A stretch of 64,000 bases of DNA, from the NCBI RefSeq assembly GCF_000155635.1, contig NZ_DS990556.1:861051-925050 (forward strand), given 5' to 3'. Origin of the DNA: Cyanobium sp. PCC 7001. GTDB lineage: Bacteria; Cyanobacteriota; Cyanobacteriia; PCC-6307; Cyanobiaceae. Both the position numbers and the translations under genes were made by a program. Shown in pieces: positions 52,974-64,000 of the stretch. Every line of letters starts with the position of its first letter. The stretch's first letter is position 1. The notes beneath the pieces are model-generated. The model was not told the DNA's origin and did no database searches. It saw only the letters and a list, made by a program, of their open reading frames with translations.

Positions 52974-53537
52974 ATGCGCATTCGTGCTCAACTTCTGCGA
53001 CGCCTCTGGGCCCTGGCCCTGGGCGGCCTTCTCCTGCTGGGCCCGGCCCTGCCCGCCGGCGCTGTCGGGCCCTCCACCGCAGGGCCCTCCACGCCCGGTC
53101 CCACCGTGGCGTTACCCCGCAGCTGGAGGGTGCGCGACCAGAACGGACGGAGCTGGGGGCTGACCCTGCTGCCGGTGGGGGACGCCACGGACCCGGACTC
53201 CACTGCTCCCCGGCAGTGGCGCCTGCGCCTCACCGCCCGATCCGCGGGGCTCAGGCCCGACCACCAGGCACCCCTGGTGCTCGCCGATGGGCAGGAGCAG
53301 ACGTGGAGCCTGGCCAACAGCAGCGGTGAGCTGGTGCCCGAGGCCACCCAACCCTGGCCCGCCGGCGCCGCCCAGTTCAGGGGTGAACTCCTGCAGCCGG
53401 CACCGCGGGACGGCTGGCCGCTGGAACTGCGCATCCCGCTGGATCCGGGGGATGGGCCGCCCCTGGATCCCGCCCGGGTGACTCTGGGGCCGGAACCGGC
53501 GGCCGTGCTCCAGCAGCTCAGCCGCAGCACGCCCTGA
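52974..53537 (+). CDS. Exported DUF3122-like protein
   Basis: 187 residues from ATG 52974. Signal peptide 1-28 (ALALGGLLLLGPALPAGA). The mature part has WRVRDQNGRSWGLTLLPVG, LRLTARSAGLRPDHQAPLVL, EQTWSLANSSGELVPEATQ and a closing RVTLGPEPAAVLQQL, which I recognise as the cyanobacterial DUF3122 pattern. Lumenal or periplasmic, function unknown. Shares a promoter region with psbA but reads the other way. Confidence 0.75.
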   Translation: MRIRAQLLRRLWALALGGLLLLGPALPAGAVGPSTAGPSTPGPTVALPRSWRVRDQNGRSWGLTLLPVGDATDPDSTAPRQWRLRLTARSAGLRPDHQAPLVLADGQEQTWSLANSSGELVPEATQPWPAGAAQFRGELLQPAPRDGWPLELRIPLDPGDGPPLDPARVTLGPEPAAVLQQLSRSTP

Positions 53538-53572
53538 CACCGATCCGTTGGCGTTGGTTCAATGGCCCTGGT

Positions 53573-54532
53573 TTGCGGATCGCCGCCATCGCCGGACCCA
53601 GCTCCTGGGTGCTGCTCGCCCTGGGCACCGCCGCCGGTGAAACCGTGCGCGACCTGGCTCTGCGGGCGGTGCTGCGCCACTCGGGCTGGAGCACCCTGAG
53701 GGTGATCGGCACCAGCAGCGCGCTGGCGGCCCTGCTTCTCGTGCTGCCCGTGCTGCTGGCGGGCGGCCCGCCGGTGCAGTGGCAGGCCTTCGTGGCGGCC
53801 CTGCTGCTGGGGGGGAGCCTCAATGCCCTGGCCTTCTGGGGCTACGGCCGTGCCCTGGCCCTCGAAGATCTCAGCCTGGTGCTGCCCCTGATCAACCTCT
53901 CGCCACTGGTGTTGCTGCTGGCGGGCTGGTGGGTGCTCGGGGAGCAGCCCAGCCCCACGGCTGCGCTGGGGGTTGGGCTGCTGGTGCTGGGGGCCCTGCT
54001 GCTCGGGCGGGCCGGGCAGCGTCCCGCTGGCATCGGCCTGCACCGGCTGTGGACCAGCGCCGGCTGCCGCTGGATGCTGCTGGTGGCCCTGCTGTGGGGG
54101 ATCGGCGCCAGCGTCGACAAGCTCGGTGTGCGGGCCGGGGGCAGCCTGCTCTGGGTGATGGCGCTGCAAGCCACGATCGGCGGCACGCTGCTGGGCCTCT
54201 CCCTGCCGCTCGCCGCCGGGGCGGCGCCACCGGCCAGGTCTTCGGCCTCGTCTTCGGCCTGGAGAGCGGCCGAGACCCCGGGCTGGCCTGGGGCCCTGAG
54301 CCTGGGGCTCCTGCTGGCCGGCTTCGCCGGCGCGGTCGGCACCGTGTGGCAGATGCAGGCGATCAGCCAGACGGCAGTGGTGCACGTGATTGCCCTCAAG
54401 CGGCTCAGCACCCTGCTGGGCAGCGGCGCGGGGGTGCTGGCCCTGGGCGAACCCGAAGGGCGGCGGCGACTAGTGGCCGCCGCCCTGATGCTGGCCGGCG
54501 CCGCCACCGTGCTCTGGGGTGCCCTCGGCTGA
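53573..54532 (+). CDS. EamA/DMT-family transporter
   Basis: 319 residues from a TTG at 53573; no better in-frame start precedes it. Ten hydrophobic segments in two EamA repeats, e.g. NALAFWGYGRALALEDLSLV, LINLSPLVLLLAGWWVLGEQ and the matching second-half MQAISQTAVVHVIALKRLST with LALGEPEGRRRLVAAALMLA. DMT proteins export metabolites or amino acids; substrate unknown. The last 63 bases overlap the P450 gene on the opposite strand. Confidence 0.85.
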   Translation: MRIAAIAGPSSWVLLALGTAAGETVRDLALRAVLRHSGWSTLRVIGTSSALAALLLVLPVLLAGGPPVQWQAFVAALLLGGSLNALAFWGYGRALALEDLSLVLPLINLSPLVLLLAGWWVLGEQPSPTAALGVGLLVLGALLLGRAGQRPAGIGLHRLWTSAGCRWMLLVALLWGIGASVDKLGVRAGGSLLWVMALQATIGGTLLGLSLPLAAGAAPPARSSASSSAWRAAETPGWPGALSLGLLLAGFAGAVGTVWQMQAISQTAVVHVIALKRLSTLLGSGAGVLALGEPEGRRRLVAAALMLAGAATVLWGALG

Positions 54533-55882
54533 GCGCCTGCGCGCCCGCACCAGCAGACCATCGCGGGGCATGGGGCTGGGGATCACCGCGAGGCCGAGGT
54601 CCTGGTTAGGCAGCAAGTCGAGCTCCACATCGCGCAGCAGCCCGATGGTGAGCAGGCGGATCTCCAGTTCAGCCAGGGCCTTGCCCAGGCACACCCGTTC
54701 GCCGCCGCCGAAGGGCCAGAGGGGGGAGGTCCAGCTGCCATCGCAGTGGCGCTCGGGCCTGAACGCCTCCGGCGCGCTCTCCTGGCCGCAGGCTCCGTAA
54801 CGGTTGGAAGACGCCAGCGCCACCTGGATCACCCGGCCGGCCGGCACCGCCACCCCATCCAGCACGAGCGGCTGGCGGGTGCGGCGGAAGAATCCACCCA
54901 CCGGGGGCACCAGCCGCATCACCTCCCGCACCACTGCATCGAGCCTCACGTCGAGCCGCGGAGCGCCCACGGCCCTGGTGCCGCTGCCGCCGTCCGGGGG
55001 CCAGGGGAGCGTGTCGATCTCCTCCAGCAGCCAGACCCGCGGGGCCGGGTGCTGCAGCAGCGCCAGCATCAGACAACTCAACGAGGACGCGGTGGTTTCG
55101 TAGCCCGCGAACAGCAGCAACAGCAGCTGTTCCACCAGATCGGGATCGCTGAGGGGCACACCGGCCTCATCCACGCCTCCCGCCAGAAGATCCAGGCCGC
55201 CGCTGACGGAGCAGCCAGGTTCCCGGGCCCTGCGCAGCACCTGCTCCAGACGCCCGAGCAGGCGCTCCCGTGCCGCCAGCGCCCTGGCGAAGGGGCTGGA
55301 GGGAAGGGCCACGGGGAAGGAGAACAGCCCCCGGGTCCAGATCTCGAAATCCTGGAAGAGGGCCTCGCGATCGTCCCCCTCCAGCCCGAGCACCACGCCG
55401 GCGATCACCGCAAAAGCGAAGCGCCGCAGCCGGGCCGCCAGGGGCACCGGGCCGCCCGACACCAGCAGCTCATCACGCAGGTCATCCACCTGGGCCTTGA
55501 TCGCCGGGGTGTAGCGCTGCAGGGCGGCCGCGGAGAAGAGCTGGCCCACCACCCGGCGGCGAGCCCGATGATCGTGACCGTTGCGGTTGGCGAGGGAGCG
55601 CGGGCCCAGCAGCTGCTTCACGCTGGCGGGCCACCAGCCCTCCAGGGCTTCCGGCTGGGCCAAGAGATCCTCCAGGGCGCGCGAGCCGCGGATGAACACC
55701 AGCGGCTGGCCGAGCAGCACGGTCTCGAACACGTTGCCGAACCGATCGAAGCGACGCTCGGCGAAGCCGGGATCGCGGAAGAACGCCAGGGCTTCGAGCA
55801 CGCCGCTGAGGGCGCCGGTGCGGGGCAGCGGCCGCGGGGCGGAAGCCGGCCACTGAGCAAGCGGCTTGAGGCCGTCGGGCAC
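54470..55882 (-). CDS. Cytochrome P450
   Basis: 470 residues from GTG 55882. I-helix oxygen-binding motif LLLFAGYETTASSLSCLM, K-helix ExxR in VVREVMRLVPPVGGFFRRTR, and heme-Cys loop WPFGGGERVCLGKALAELE are intact. Overall it resembles the CYP120-type branch of cyanobacteria, whose known member acts on retinoids. No membrane anchor, so soluble. The last ~25 residues (RRRSAEGTPEHGGG onward) extend beyond the family's end and lie antisense to the DMT gene. Two bases after an NblA-like gene, so probably one transcript. Confidence 0.92.
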   Translation of the reverse strand: MPDGLKPLAQWPASAPRPLPRTGALSGVLEALAFFRDPGFAERRFDRFGNVFETVLLGQPLVFIRGSRALEDLLAQPEALEGWWPASVKQLLGPRSLANRNGHDHRARRRVVGQLFSAAALQRYTPAIKAQVDDLRDELLVSGGPVPLAARLRRFAFAVIAGVVLGLEGDDREALFQDFEIWTRGLFSFPVALPSSPFARALAARERLLGRLEQVLRRAREPGCSVSGGLDLLAGGVDEAGVPLSDPDLVEQLLLLLFAGYETTASSLSCLMLALLQHPAPRVWLLEEIDTLPWPPDGGSGTRAVGAPRLDVRLDAVVREVMRLVPPVGGFFRRTRQPLVLDGVAVPAGRVIQVALASSNRYGACGQESAPEAFRPERHCDGSWTSPLWPFGGGERVCLGKALAELEIRLLTIGLLRDVELDLLPNQDLGLAVIPSPMPRDGLLVRARRRSAEGTPEHGGGAGQHQGGGH

Positions 55883-55884
55883 GG

Positions 55885-56076
55885 TCAGTGACCCGGCACC
55901 CGGGGCTGGAGGCCCATCAGCTGGCCCACCAGGTCTTCGCTCATGGACGCCTGCAGCTGCCAGGCCTGCAGCAGACTTTTGGCCACGGCGCGCAGGTCGT
56001 CGATGTCGTCGCAGGAATCGATGGCCCGGGCATGGGCCTCGATGGCGAACTGGCGGCTGAGGGAGAGGGAATCCAA
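55885..56076 (-). CDS. NblA-like small protein
   Basis: TTG start at 56076; 63 residues. The opening LDSLSLSRQFAIEAHARAID resembles the NblA N-terminus (LSLEQQF), and the rest is a helical hairpin (DDIDDLRAVAKSLLQAWQLQ, SEDLVGQLMG), the NblA fold. NblA proteins direct phycobilisome degradation under nutrient or light stress. It could instead belong to a related picocyanobacterial family of unknown role. An HLR1-like element lies 19-36 bases upstream, as in other nblA promoters. The P450 gene starts 2 bases after its stop. Confidence 0.6.
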   Translation of the reverse strand: MDSLSLSRQFAIEAHARAIDSCDDIDDLRAVAKSLLQAWQLQASMSEDLVGQLMGLQPRVPGH

Positions 56077-56094
56077 GGTGGAACGTCGCGTGTC

Positions 56095-56112
56095 TTTACA
56101 ACACGTTACAAA
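56095..56112. promoter_or_regulatory. HLR1-like (RpaB) element
   Basis: TTTACAACACGTTACAAA matches the HLR1 consensus (G/T)TTACA(A/T)(A/T)NN(G/T)TTACA(A/T)(A/T) at all but one position. The two TTACAA copies are 10 bases apart, one helical turn. It lies between the NblA-like gene (minus) and the gene at 56207 (plus). RpaB controls nblA, hli and psbA genes through such sites. Confidence 0.65.
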
Positions 56113-56206
56113 GATCGGCCAGGTCTGGGGGTGCGGATCTCCGCCTGGGGCAAGGCACACCACGGCGGAAGGAGCCACAGTGGTGCCAGCGGCAGGCGGA
56201 TGGGCC

Positions 56207-56782
56207 ATGGGCATGCGCGCACGGGTGGGACGGTGGTTGCGGCGGATCGGCGAACGGCTCGACCCGGTGGGTGCCGCTGCCAGGGCCGAGCACGGGGTCA
56301 CCGTTCTGCCCCCCGGCAATCCCAAGCTGCCGGCCATGGACAGCCTGGATGAGGCTCCGGCGGCCGGCCTGGACTCCACCCCCTCGGTGCCCTGGCAGGG
56401 GGTGCGGGAACGGGCCCTGAGCAAGAGCCTGCTCACCCTGCGCTCGGAGGCGGTGTACAGCCTCGGCGCCCTGCACGCCGCCCATCTGGCCGCAGCGGCC
56501 GTGTTCGATGACCGGCGCCTGGCCGTGGCCCTGGCCCAGCGCAGCGGCGAGGCCGTGGACGACGAGGTGCTCACCAAGCTGGCCGAGGCGGCCTCGATCT
56601 GGCATCGCGACAGCGCCTCTCTCGGCATCGCCCTGACGGCGATCGGCACCGCCCAGGTGCCGGATCTCACCCTCGCCGAGGCCCTGCAGGTGGACGAGGA
56701 GGAGGAGGCCGCCCTCGAGGCGATGGTGGAGGGCTACCAGATCGAGCTGCAGCGGCAGATCCTTGAGGAGGCCGAGAGCTGA
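56207..56782 (+). CDS. Conserved-looking hypothetical protein, helical
   Basis: 191 residues from ATG 56207 (Met3 also possible). A basic N-terminus (MRARVGRWLRRIGERLDP) is followed by SLLTLRSEAVYSLGALHAAH, LAAAAVFDDRRLAVALAQRS and LTKLAEAASIWHRDSASLG, all helical. An acidic C-terminal helix follows (DEEEEAALEAMVEGYQIELQ). No catalytic motif or membrane segment. Family not recognised. Its stop is 5 bases from the convergent K+ channel gene. Confidence 0.65.
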   Translation: MGMRARVGRWLRRIGERLDPVGAAARAEHGVTVLPPGNPKLPAMDSLDEAPAAGLDSTPSVPWQGVRERALSKSLLTLRSEAVYSLGALHAAHLAAAAVFDDRRLAVALAQRSGEAVDDEVLTKLAEAASIWHRDSASLGIALTAIGTAQVPDLTLAEALQVDEEEEAALEAMVEGYQIELQRQILEEAES

Positions 56783-56786
56783 GCGC

Positions 56787-57914
56787 TCAGCCGGTCATGT
56801 GGTCCACGCTGCTCAGCGCCGCTCCCAGCAGGGTGGTGACACCCTCCAGCTGCTGCTTGCTGCCCATCACCACCAGCATCTGCCCCGGGGCCAGGCGATG
56901 CTCGCTGCCGGGATTGGCGATCAGGGTCTGCTGTTCGCGCACGTAGCTGGCACCGCGGTACTGGCGCATCGCCTCAGTGGCCAGCGGAGCGGGCTGCACC
57001 GCCAGCACCAGGGCTCCGGTGCGGCGGCCCAGCTGCAGTTCCCCCAGGCTCATGCCCAGCAGCGGCCCCAGGGCCTGGGGGTCGCTGCTCAGCCGGAACT
57101 CCTCCACCTCGCAGTCACTGCCGGCCAGCAGATCCATGAAGGTCACCGCCAGGGGGCGCAGGGCAGTGGCGGCCATCATGCGGCCACCGCTCACGTAGGG
57201 GCTCACCACCTGGTCGGCGCCGGCGAGGCGCAGCTTGCGTTCCGCCTCGTCGCTGTCGGAGCGGGCGATCAGCCGGCAGTTGGGGGCCAGGCCACGGGCG
57301 CTGAGCACCACGTAGAGGTTGGCGGCATTGCTGGGCAGGGCCGCCACCAGGGAGCGGCAATGGTGGATACCGGCCTCCAGCAGGGTTTCATCGAGGGTGG
57401 CATCGGCCACCAGCACCGGCAGGCCCCGGTCCTCCGCCGCGTCGCGGCGCTCCTGGTCCATCTCCACCACCAGCAGCGGCACCCGCTCCCGGGTGAGCTG
57501 CTCGGCGATTTCACGGCCGATGCGGCCGTAGCCGCAGAGAATGACATGGTTCTGCATGGTCTTGAGCCAGCGGCGGAAGCGGCGCTCGCGCAGGCGCCGG
57601 AAATAGCCCGATTCGGACAGCCCCAGCACCCCCTGGATGCTGATCTGCACCACCACGACGCCACCGAGGATCAGCAGCGCCGTGACCACCCGGCCTGAGG
57701 GGGAGAGGGGCTGCACCTCCCCGTAGCCGATCGTGCTGATCGTGATCGCCACCATCCAGTAGCAGTCGGCCCAGCTCCAGCCCTCGGTGAGGCGGTAGCC
57801 GATGGCGGCCAGGTTCACGAGCAGCACCAGGGCCAGCGGCGCCCGCCAGGGCCGGCGGATGCGCGTGGAGGGGGGGCGGCGACGGCGCCAGGGCCGCCAG
57901 CTGGAGCTGGCCAT
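56787..57914 (-). CDS. Potassium channel with RCK (TrkA-N) domain
   Basis: 375 residues. Two transmembrane helices flank a pore loop with selectivity filter ITISTIGYGEVQPLSP (TIGYG). The RCK-N domain follows: NHVILCGYGRIGREIAEQL, LLVVEMDQERRDAAEDRGLP, LVADATLDETLLEAGI, and a TrkA-C domain near the end (GASYVREQQTLIANPGSEHR). Basic, Arg-rich N-terminus. It is a ligand-gated K+ channel of the MthK/SynK type. Convergent with the helical hypothetical gene. Confidence 0.93.
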   Translation of the reverse strand: MASSSWRPWRRRRPPSTRIRRPWRAPLALVLLVNLAAIGYRLTEGWSWADCYWMVAITISTIGYGEVQPLSPSGRVVTALLILGGVVVVQISIQGVLGLSESGYFRRLRERRFRRWLKTMQNHVILCGYGRIGREIAEQLTRERVPLLVVEMDQERRDAAEDRGLPVLVADATLDETLLEAGIHHCRSLVAALPSNAANLYVVLSARGLAPNCRLIARSDSDEAERKLRLAGADQVVSPYVSGGRMMAATALRPLAVTFMDLLAGSDCEVEEFRLSSDPQALGPLLGMSLGELQLGRRTGALVLAVQPAPLATEAMRQYRGASYVREQQTLIANPGSEHRLAPGQMLVVMGSKQQLEGVTTLLGAALSSVDHMTG

Positions 57915-58073
57915 GGGGATCCGGATCCGCAGTCCCCGATCGCTGCGCCATTAAACCAAGCTCCTTGCCGGCCCGCATCCCTGGGCAGAACAATGGAGCG
58001 GGCATCGGCTGGAGTGGGCGTCGGCCTTCGCTTCAACCGAACCTTCTCCCCTCGTCCCCTCCCCGCAGCCACG

Positions 58074-60158
58074 ATGCCCTGGATGGATGAAGCCGCACAG
58101 CGTGCGGAGGCGCGGCTGCAGGCGGCGGGAGTGCAGCTCACCCTGGGGGGTGAACCCACCCTGGTGCCCGACGACCCCGAGGGGCTGGAGTGGTCGGTGG
58201 CGGCCGATGGCCCCACCAAGCTGCCGATGGCCCGGGCCCTGGCCCGGGCGATCCAGCAGCGCACCTGGCCCGGCAGCACCCTCCTCTATTGCAGCGGCAA
58301 GCGCTACGAGGGCGAGGTGAACCCCCGCTGGGCCCTGCGGCTGATCACCGGCCGGGAGGCCAGGCCGATTGCCCCCTGGCCGCGGGCGGCCGAGGCCGGG
58401 GATCCCCTCGATGCCGCTGCCGCCGAGGACTGGCTGGCCCGCCTGGGCGAACGGCTGGGCACGGCCCTGCACCCCCTGCGCTTCGAGGACGCCCAGAATC
58501 CGGATGCGGCGGTCTGGGCCGTGCCCCTCACCTGCGAGCTGGGGGAATGGCGCAGCGGCCGCTGGGATCTGGCCCCCGAGGAGCGCCGTCTCACCAAAGC
58601 CCCCGGTCCGGCCGGGCTGCGCCTGCCCCTGGAGCACTTCCCCGACGACCTGCCCTGCCAGCTGCTCACCCTGGAGATCGGCGGCGGCTTCGGTGCCGCC
58701 GGCTGGGACCTGTTCCTGCCTCCCCTGGAACGGGAGCCCACCGAAACCCTGCTGCGCGCCATCAGCGCCCTGGCCAGCTGCCCCCGCGGCGGCACGCCCC
58801 TGTGTCAGCCCGATCTGAGCGGACTGCTGCCGGTGGATGCGGCCGAGGGCTGGGAGGTGCTGGGCCTCACCGCCGATCCGGGCGTGCTGGAGGTGAATCT
58901 GCCGGTGTGCGACAGCTGGAGCGCCTACCGCGACTGGATGGTGCTGCTGGAGGAGGCCGCGGCGGCCGTGGGGATGCGCAGCTGGAAGCGGAACCCCGCG
59001 GGAGCCGAGGAGGGCACCGGGGGGGGCAACCACCTGCTCTGGGGCAGCCGCAGCCTCGAGGACCATCCCTTCTTCCCCAGGCCCGCCTGGCTGGTGGGGA
59101 TCCTGCGCTATTTCCAGCACCATCCGAGCCTGGCCTATCTGTTCAGCGGCTCCAGCGTGGGGCCGGCCTCCCAGGCGCCACGGCCCGATGAGGCCCTGGG
59201 CGATCTGTTCGATCTGGAGCTGGCCTACCGCGTGCTGGAGGCCAGCGAGGGGGAGCAGCGTGAGCTGATCGGCGAAACGCTGCGCCACCTCCATGCCGAT
59301 CGCTCCGGCAACAACCACCGCAGCGAGATCAGCCTCGACAAGTTCTGGAACCCCGGAGCGCCGGCGGGCTGCCTGGGGCTGATCGAATTCCGGGCGATCG
59401 AGTCCCTGCCCCGGACCGATTGGATGGCTGCCATTGCCCTCCTGTGGAGCCACATGGCCGCCCTGTTGCTCGATCCGGAGCGGCGCCCCCGCCGGTTGAA
59501 GCCCTGGGGGCTGGCTCTGCACGATCGGATGCTGCTGCCCAGCCAGCTCTGGGCCGACCTGGAAACGATCCTGGCGGAGCTGGCCGCCGCCGGCCTGCCC
59601 CTGGATCCCGAGCCCTACCGGGCCGTGTGGGACTGGCGCTTCCCCCCCCTGCTGCACTGGCAGCCCCAGGCCGGACCGGGGCGGCTGGAGCTGCGGCCAG
59701 CCCTCGAGCCCTGGCCCCTGATCAGCGACACGCCGCGGGAAGGGGGGTTCACCAGCCGCTTCGTCGACAGTTCCCTGCGCCGCTTCGAGGTGATCACCGA
59801 CCCGGCCCTGCGCCGCAGCTGCCGGCTGCTGCTGAACGGCCGGCCGCTGCCGCTGCACGACAGCGAGCCCCTGGCGGTGCGCTACCGGGCCAGCCGCCTC
59901 TACCCCTGCTTCCACCCCGCCATCGATCCCCACATGCCCCTGGTGCTCCAACTGCTGCCGGTGCAGGCCGGGGGCGCTGCGGGTGCAGCGGCCGGGAGCG
60001 GCGACTCCTGCCTGCCCCTGGCCCAGTGGCGGCTCGAGACCGACGCCAGGACCTTCACCCCGGAGCCCCCCACGGCGGTGCCCCTTCCCCTGGCCGCCCC
60101 CTGGCAGAGCCAGCCCGCCCGGCCCTGCAGCGTGGACCTGCGGCTCAGCGAACCCTGA
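58074..60158 (+). CDS. DUF2126 protein (putative amidoligase-type enzyme)
   Basis: I take ATG 58074 (MPWMDEAAQRAEARLQAAGV), 694 residues. DUF2126 motifs: LTLGGEPTLVPDDPEGLEWS, FRPAWLVGILRYF-type block (PAWLVGILRYFQHHPSLAYL), FSGSSVGPASQAPRPDEAL, LHADRSGNNHRSEISLDKFW and GLIEFRAIESLPRTDWM. DUF2126 is usually the C-terminal half of a larger protein whose N-terminal half is a transglutaminase-like domain. Here it stands alone. It is predicted, from fold work I recall, to be a circularly arranged amidoligase acting on peptides. Substrate unknown. Confidence 0.85.
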   Translation: MPWMDEAAQRAEARLQAAGVQLTLGGEPTLVPDDPEGLEWSVAADGPTKLPMARALARAIQQRTWPGSTLLYCSGKRYEGEVNPRWALRLITGREARPIAPWPRAAEAGDPLDAAAAEDWLARLGERLGTALHPLRFEDAQNPDAAVWAVPLTCELGEWRSGRWDLAPEERRLTKAPGPAGLRLPLEHFPDDLPCQLLTLEIGGGFGAAGWDLFLPPLEREPTETLLRAISALASCPRGGTPLCQPDLSGLLPVDAAEGWEVLGLTADPGVLEVNLPVCDSWSAYRDWMVLLEEAAAAVGMRSWKRNPAGAEEGTGGGNHLLWGSRSLEDHPFFPRPAWLVGILRYFQHHPSLAYLFSGSSVGPASQAPRPDEALGDLFDLELAYRVLEASEGEQRELIGETLRHLHADRSGNNHRSEISLDKFWNPGAPAGCLGLIEFRAIESLPRTDWMAAIALLWSHMAALLLDPERRPRRLKPWGLALHDRMLLPSQLWADLETILAELAAAGLPLDPEPYRAVWDWRFPPLLHWQPQAGPGRLELRPALEPWPLISDTPREGGFTSRFVDSSLRRFEVITDPALRRSCRLLLNGRPLPLHDSEPLAVRYRASRLYPCFHPAIDPHMPLVLQLLPVQAGGAAGAAAGSGDSCLPLAQWRLETDARTFTPEPPTAVPLPLAAPWQSQPARPCSVDLRLSEP

Positions 60159-60171
60159 CCCCGCCCTATGA

Positions 60172-61601
<1,430 letters not shown>

Positions 61602-61602
<1 letters not shown>

Positions 61603-63248
61603 TGGAACTCACCCTCTGGACCTACGAAGGCCCGCCCCATGTGGGGGCCCTGCGGATCGCCGCCTCGATGCAGGGTGTGCACTACGTGCTGCACGCTCCC
61701 CAGGGCGACACCTACGCCGATCTGCTGTTCACCATGATCGAGCGGCGCGACCGGCGGCCGCCCGTCACCTACACCACCTTCCAGGCCCGGGATCTGGGCG
61801 GCGACACGGCGGAGCTGGTGAAGCGCACGATCAGCGAGGCCGTGGAGCGGTTCCAGCCCGAGGCGCTGCTGGTGGGTGAGAGCTGCACCGCCGAGCTGAT
61901 CCAGGACCAGCCCGGCGCCCTGGCGGCCGGCATGGACCTGGGCGGCATCCCGATGGTGAGCCTGGACCTGCCCGCCTATTCCAAGAAGGAGAACTGGGGG
62001 GCGGCCGAAACCTTCTATCAACTGGTGCGCCAGCTCCTCAAAGACCAGCTGCCCGCCCCGGGCACACCGGCACCCTCGCCCACGCGCTGGCGGGAGGAAG
62101 GGCGGAGGCCCCGGGTCAACCTGCTGGGGCCCAGTCTGCTGGGCTTCCGCTGCCGCGACGACGTGCGCGAGGTGAGCCGGCTGCTGGGCGCCGAGGGCAT
62201 CGACGTGAGCGTGGTGGCGCCCCTCGAGGCCCGCCCGGGCGAACTGCTCCGCATCCCGACGGCCGACGCCAACGTGTGCCTCTACCCCGAGGTGGCCGGG
62301 CCGGTGTGCAGCTGGCTGGAGCGGCGCTTCGGCCAGCCCGTGGTGCGCACGGTGCCGATCGGCGTGGGCGCCACCCGGGCCTTCCTGGCCGAGCTGCGCC
62401 AGGTGCTGGGCATGGATGAACCCGTGGATACGGGCGAACAGGCCGGCACACAGCCGCTGCAGGGCGGGCACGAGCTCCGCAGCCGCCTGCCCTGGTATTC
62501 CCGATCGGTGGACTCCACCTACCTCACCGGCAAGCGGGTGTTCATCTTCGCCGACGCCACCCACGCCATCGCCGCCGCCCGGGTGGCCAGCCAGGAGCTG
62601 GGTTTCCAGGTGGTGGGCCTGGGCAGCTACAGCCGCGAGCTGGCCCGCGAGGTGCGGGCCGCCGCGCGGGAGCTGGGCCTCGAGGCCCTGATCACCGACG
62701 ACTACCTCCAGGTGGAGCGGGCCATGGCCGAGGCCATGCCCGAGCTGGTGCTCGGCACCCAGATGGAACGCCACAGCGCCAAACGGCTGGGCATCCCCTG
62801 CGCCGTGATCAGCGCGCCGCTGCACGTGCAGGACGTGCCGGCCCGCCATGCCCCCCAGATGGGCTGGGAGGGTGCCAACGAGCTCTTCGACAGCTGGGTG
62901 CACCCGCTGATGATGGGCCTGGAGGAACACCTGATCGGCATGTTCCGCCACGACTTCGAATTCGTGGAGGGCCACCGCAGCCACCTGGGCGGCAGCCCGC
63001 CTGGAGGCAGCGCGCCGGTGGGAAGCCAGCCGGCCGAGGTGGCCGACTCACCCCAGGAGGAGCCAGCGGCGCCGGGCTCGACCACGGGTCCCAGCTGGGA
63101 TCCGAGCGGCGAGGCGGAGCTGGCGAAGATTCCTTTCTTCGTGCGGGGCAAGGTGCGGCGCAACACCGAGACCTACGCCCGTGAGCATGGCCTCGCCCGG
63201 ATCGACAGCGAGGCCCTCTACGCCGCCAAGGCCCACTTCTCGGCCTGA
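61602..63248 (+). CDS. chlB: Light-independent protochlorophyllide reductase subunit B
   Basis: 548 residues; ATG overlaps the chlN stop (TGATG). NifK-like N-terminal domain with [39 protein letters not shown] (Fe-S ligand) and [19 protein letters not shown]-terminal PCP_red domain at ~500-545 ([20 protein letters not shown]) completes the substrate site. A ~40-residue Gly/Pro/Ser-rich linker ([14 protein letters not shown]) before it is longer than in most species, as far as I can judge. Partner of ChlN and ChlL. Confidence 0.95.

Positions 63249-64000
<752 letters not shown>

Overview
The window is from a high-GC unicellular cyanobacterium. It carries a psbA gene for photosystem II D1, the dark protochlorophyllide reductase genes chlN-chlB-chlL, a complete Nit1C gene set of the Synechocystis sll0783-sll0787 type, and several cyanobacterial conserved families (DUF3721, DUF3122, an NblA-like protein, an HLR1-like element). 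GC content, compact layout and gene content suggest a Cyanobium/freshwater Synechococcus-type picocyanobacterium; this is inference. No CRISPR array, insertion sequence, integrase or rRNA was seen. One tRNA (Pro, TGG) is present.

Layout. 1-7.6 kb is loosely packed: an exported metallopeptidase-like protein with calcium-type repeats, tRNA-Pro, a CsbD-like stress protein, a MerR regulator next to two DUF3721-type proteins, a PPC-domain protein and a glycine/aspartate-rich repeat protein. 7.6-15 kb holds exported Mn superoxide dismutase, a thioredoxin-like protein, a Na+/H+ antiporter, a nuclease and small exported or membrane proteins. It also contains an HtrA-like protease interrupted by an in-frame TAG. 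15.7-20.7 kb has a GH3 glycosidase, a CrtQ/CrtO-like pair, a lipase-like hydrolase and a DUF1348 protein. 20.8-27 kb is the Nit1C cluster (nitrilase, radical SAM, GNAT, AIR-synthase-like, two small proteins and a divergent flavoprotein). 27-39.7 kb is mixed housekeeping and stress: 2OG-Fe oxygenase, CDF transporter, double-DTG aspartic protease, Hsp20 with a leader hairpin, FAD monooxygenase, peptide deformylase, MscS channel, KatG and a lytic transglycosylase.

39.7-53 kb is the most interesting stretch. An ArsR-type regulator is divergent from a persulfide dioxygenase-rhodanese fusion, a membrane rhodanese, a TauE/SafE exporter and an OsmC protein. Two matching 18-bp dyads lie in the shared promoter region. 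After an amino-acid ABC transporter, a VIT1-like transporter and a sulfotransferase-like gene comes a same-strand set of psbA, a DUF3365 c-type heme protein and a type II sulfide:quinone oxidoreductase. This psbA has all three residues I know as the signature of the low-oxygen D1' isoform (A80, L158, A286) and keeps all Mn-cluster ligands. Together the two loci read as a module for running oxygenic photosynthesis under sulfide and low oxygen: SQR oxidises sulfide, the PDO/rhodanese operon handles persulfide and sulfite, and D1' replaces normal D1. That integration is inference.

53-64 kb has a DUF3122-like exported protein, a DMT transporter, a cytochrome P450 beside an NblA-like gene with an HLR1-like element upstream, a K+ channel, a DUF2126 protein, and chlN-chlB-chlL. 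The chlL gene runs off the window end.
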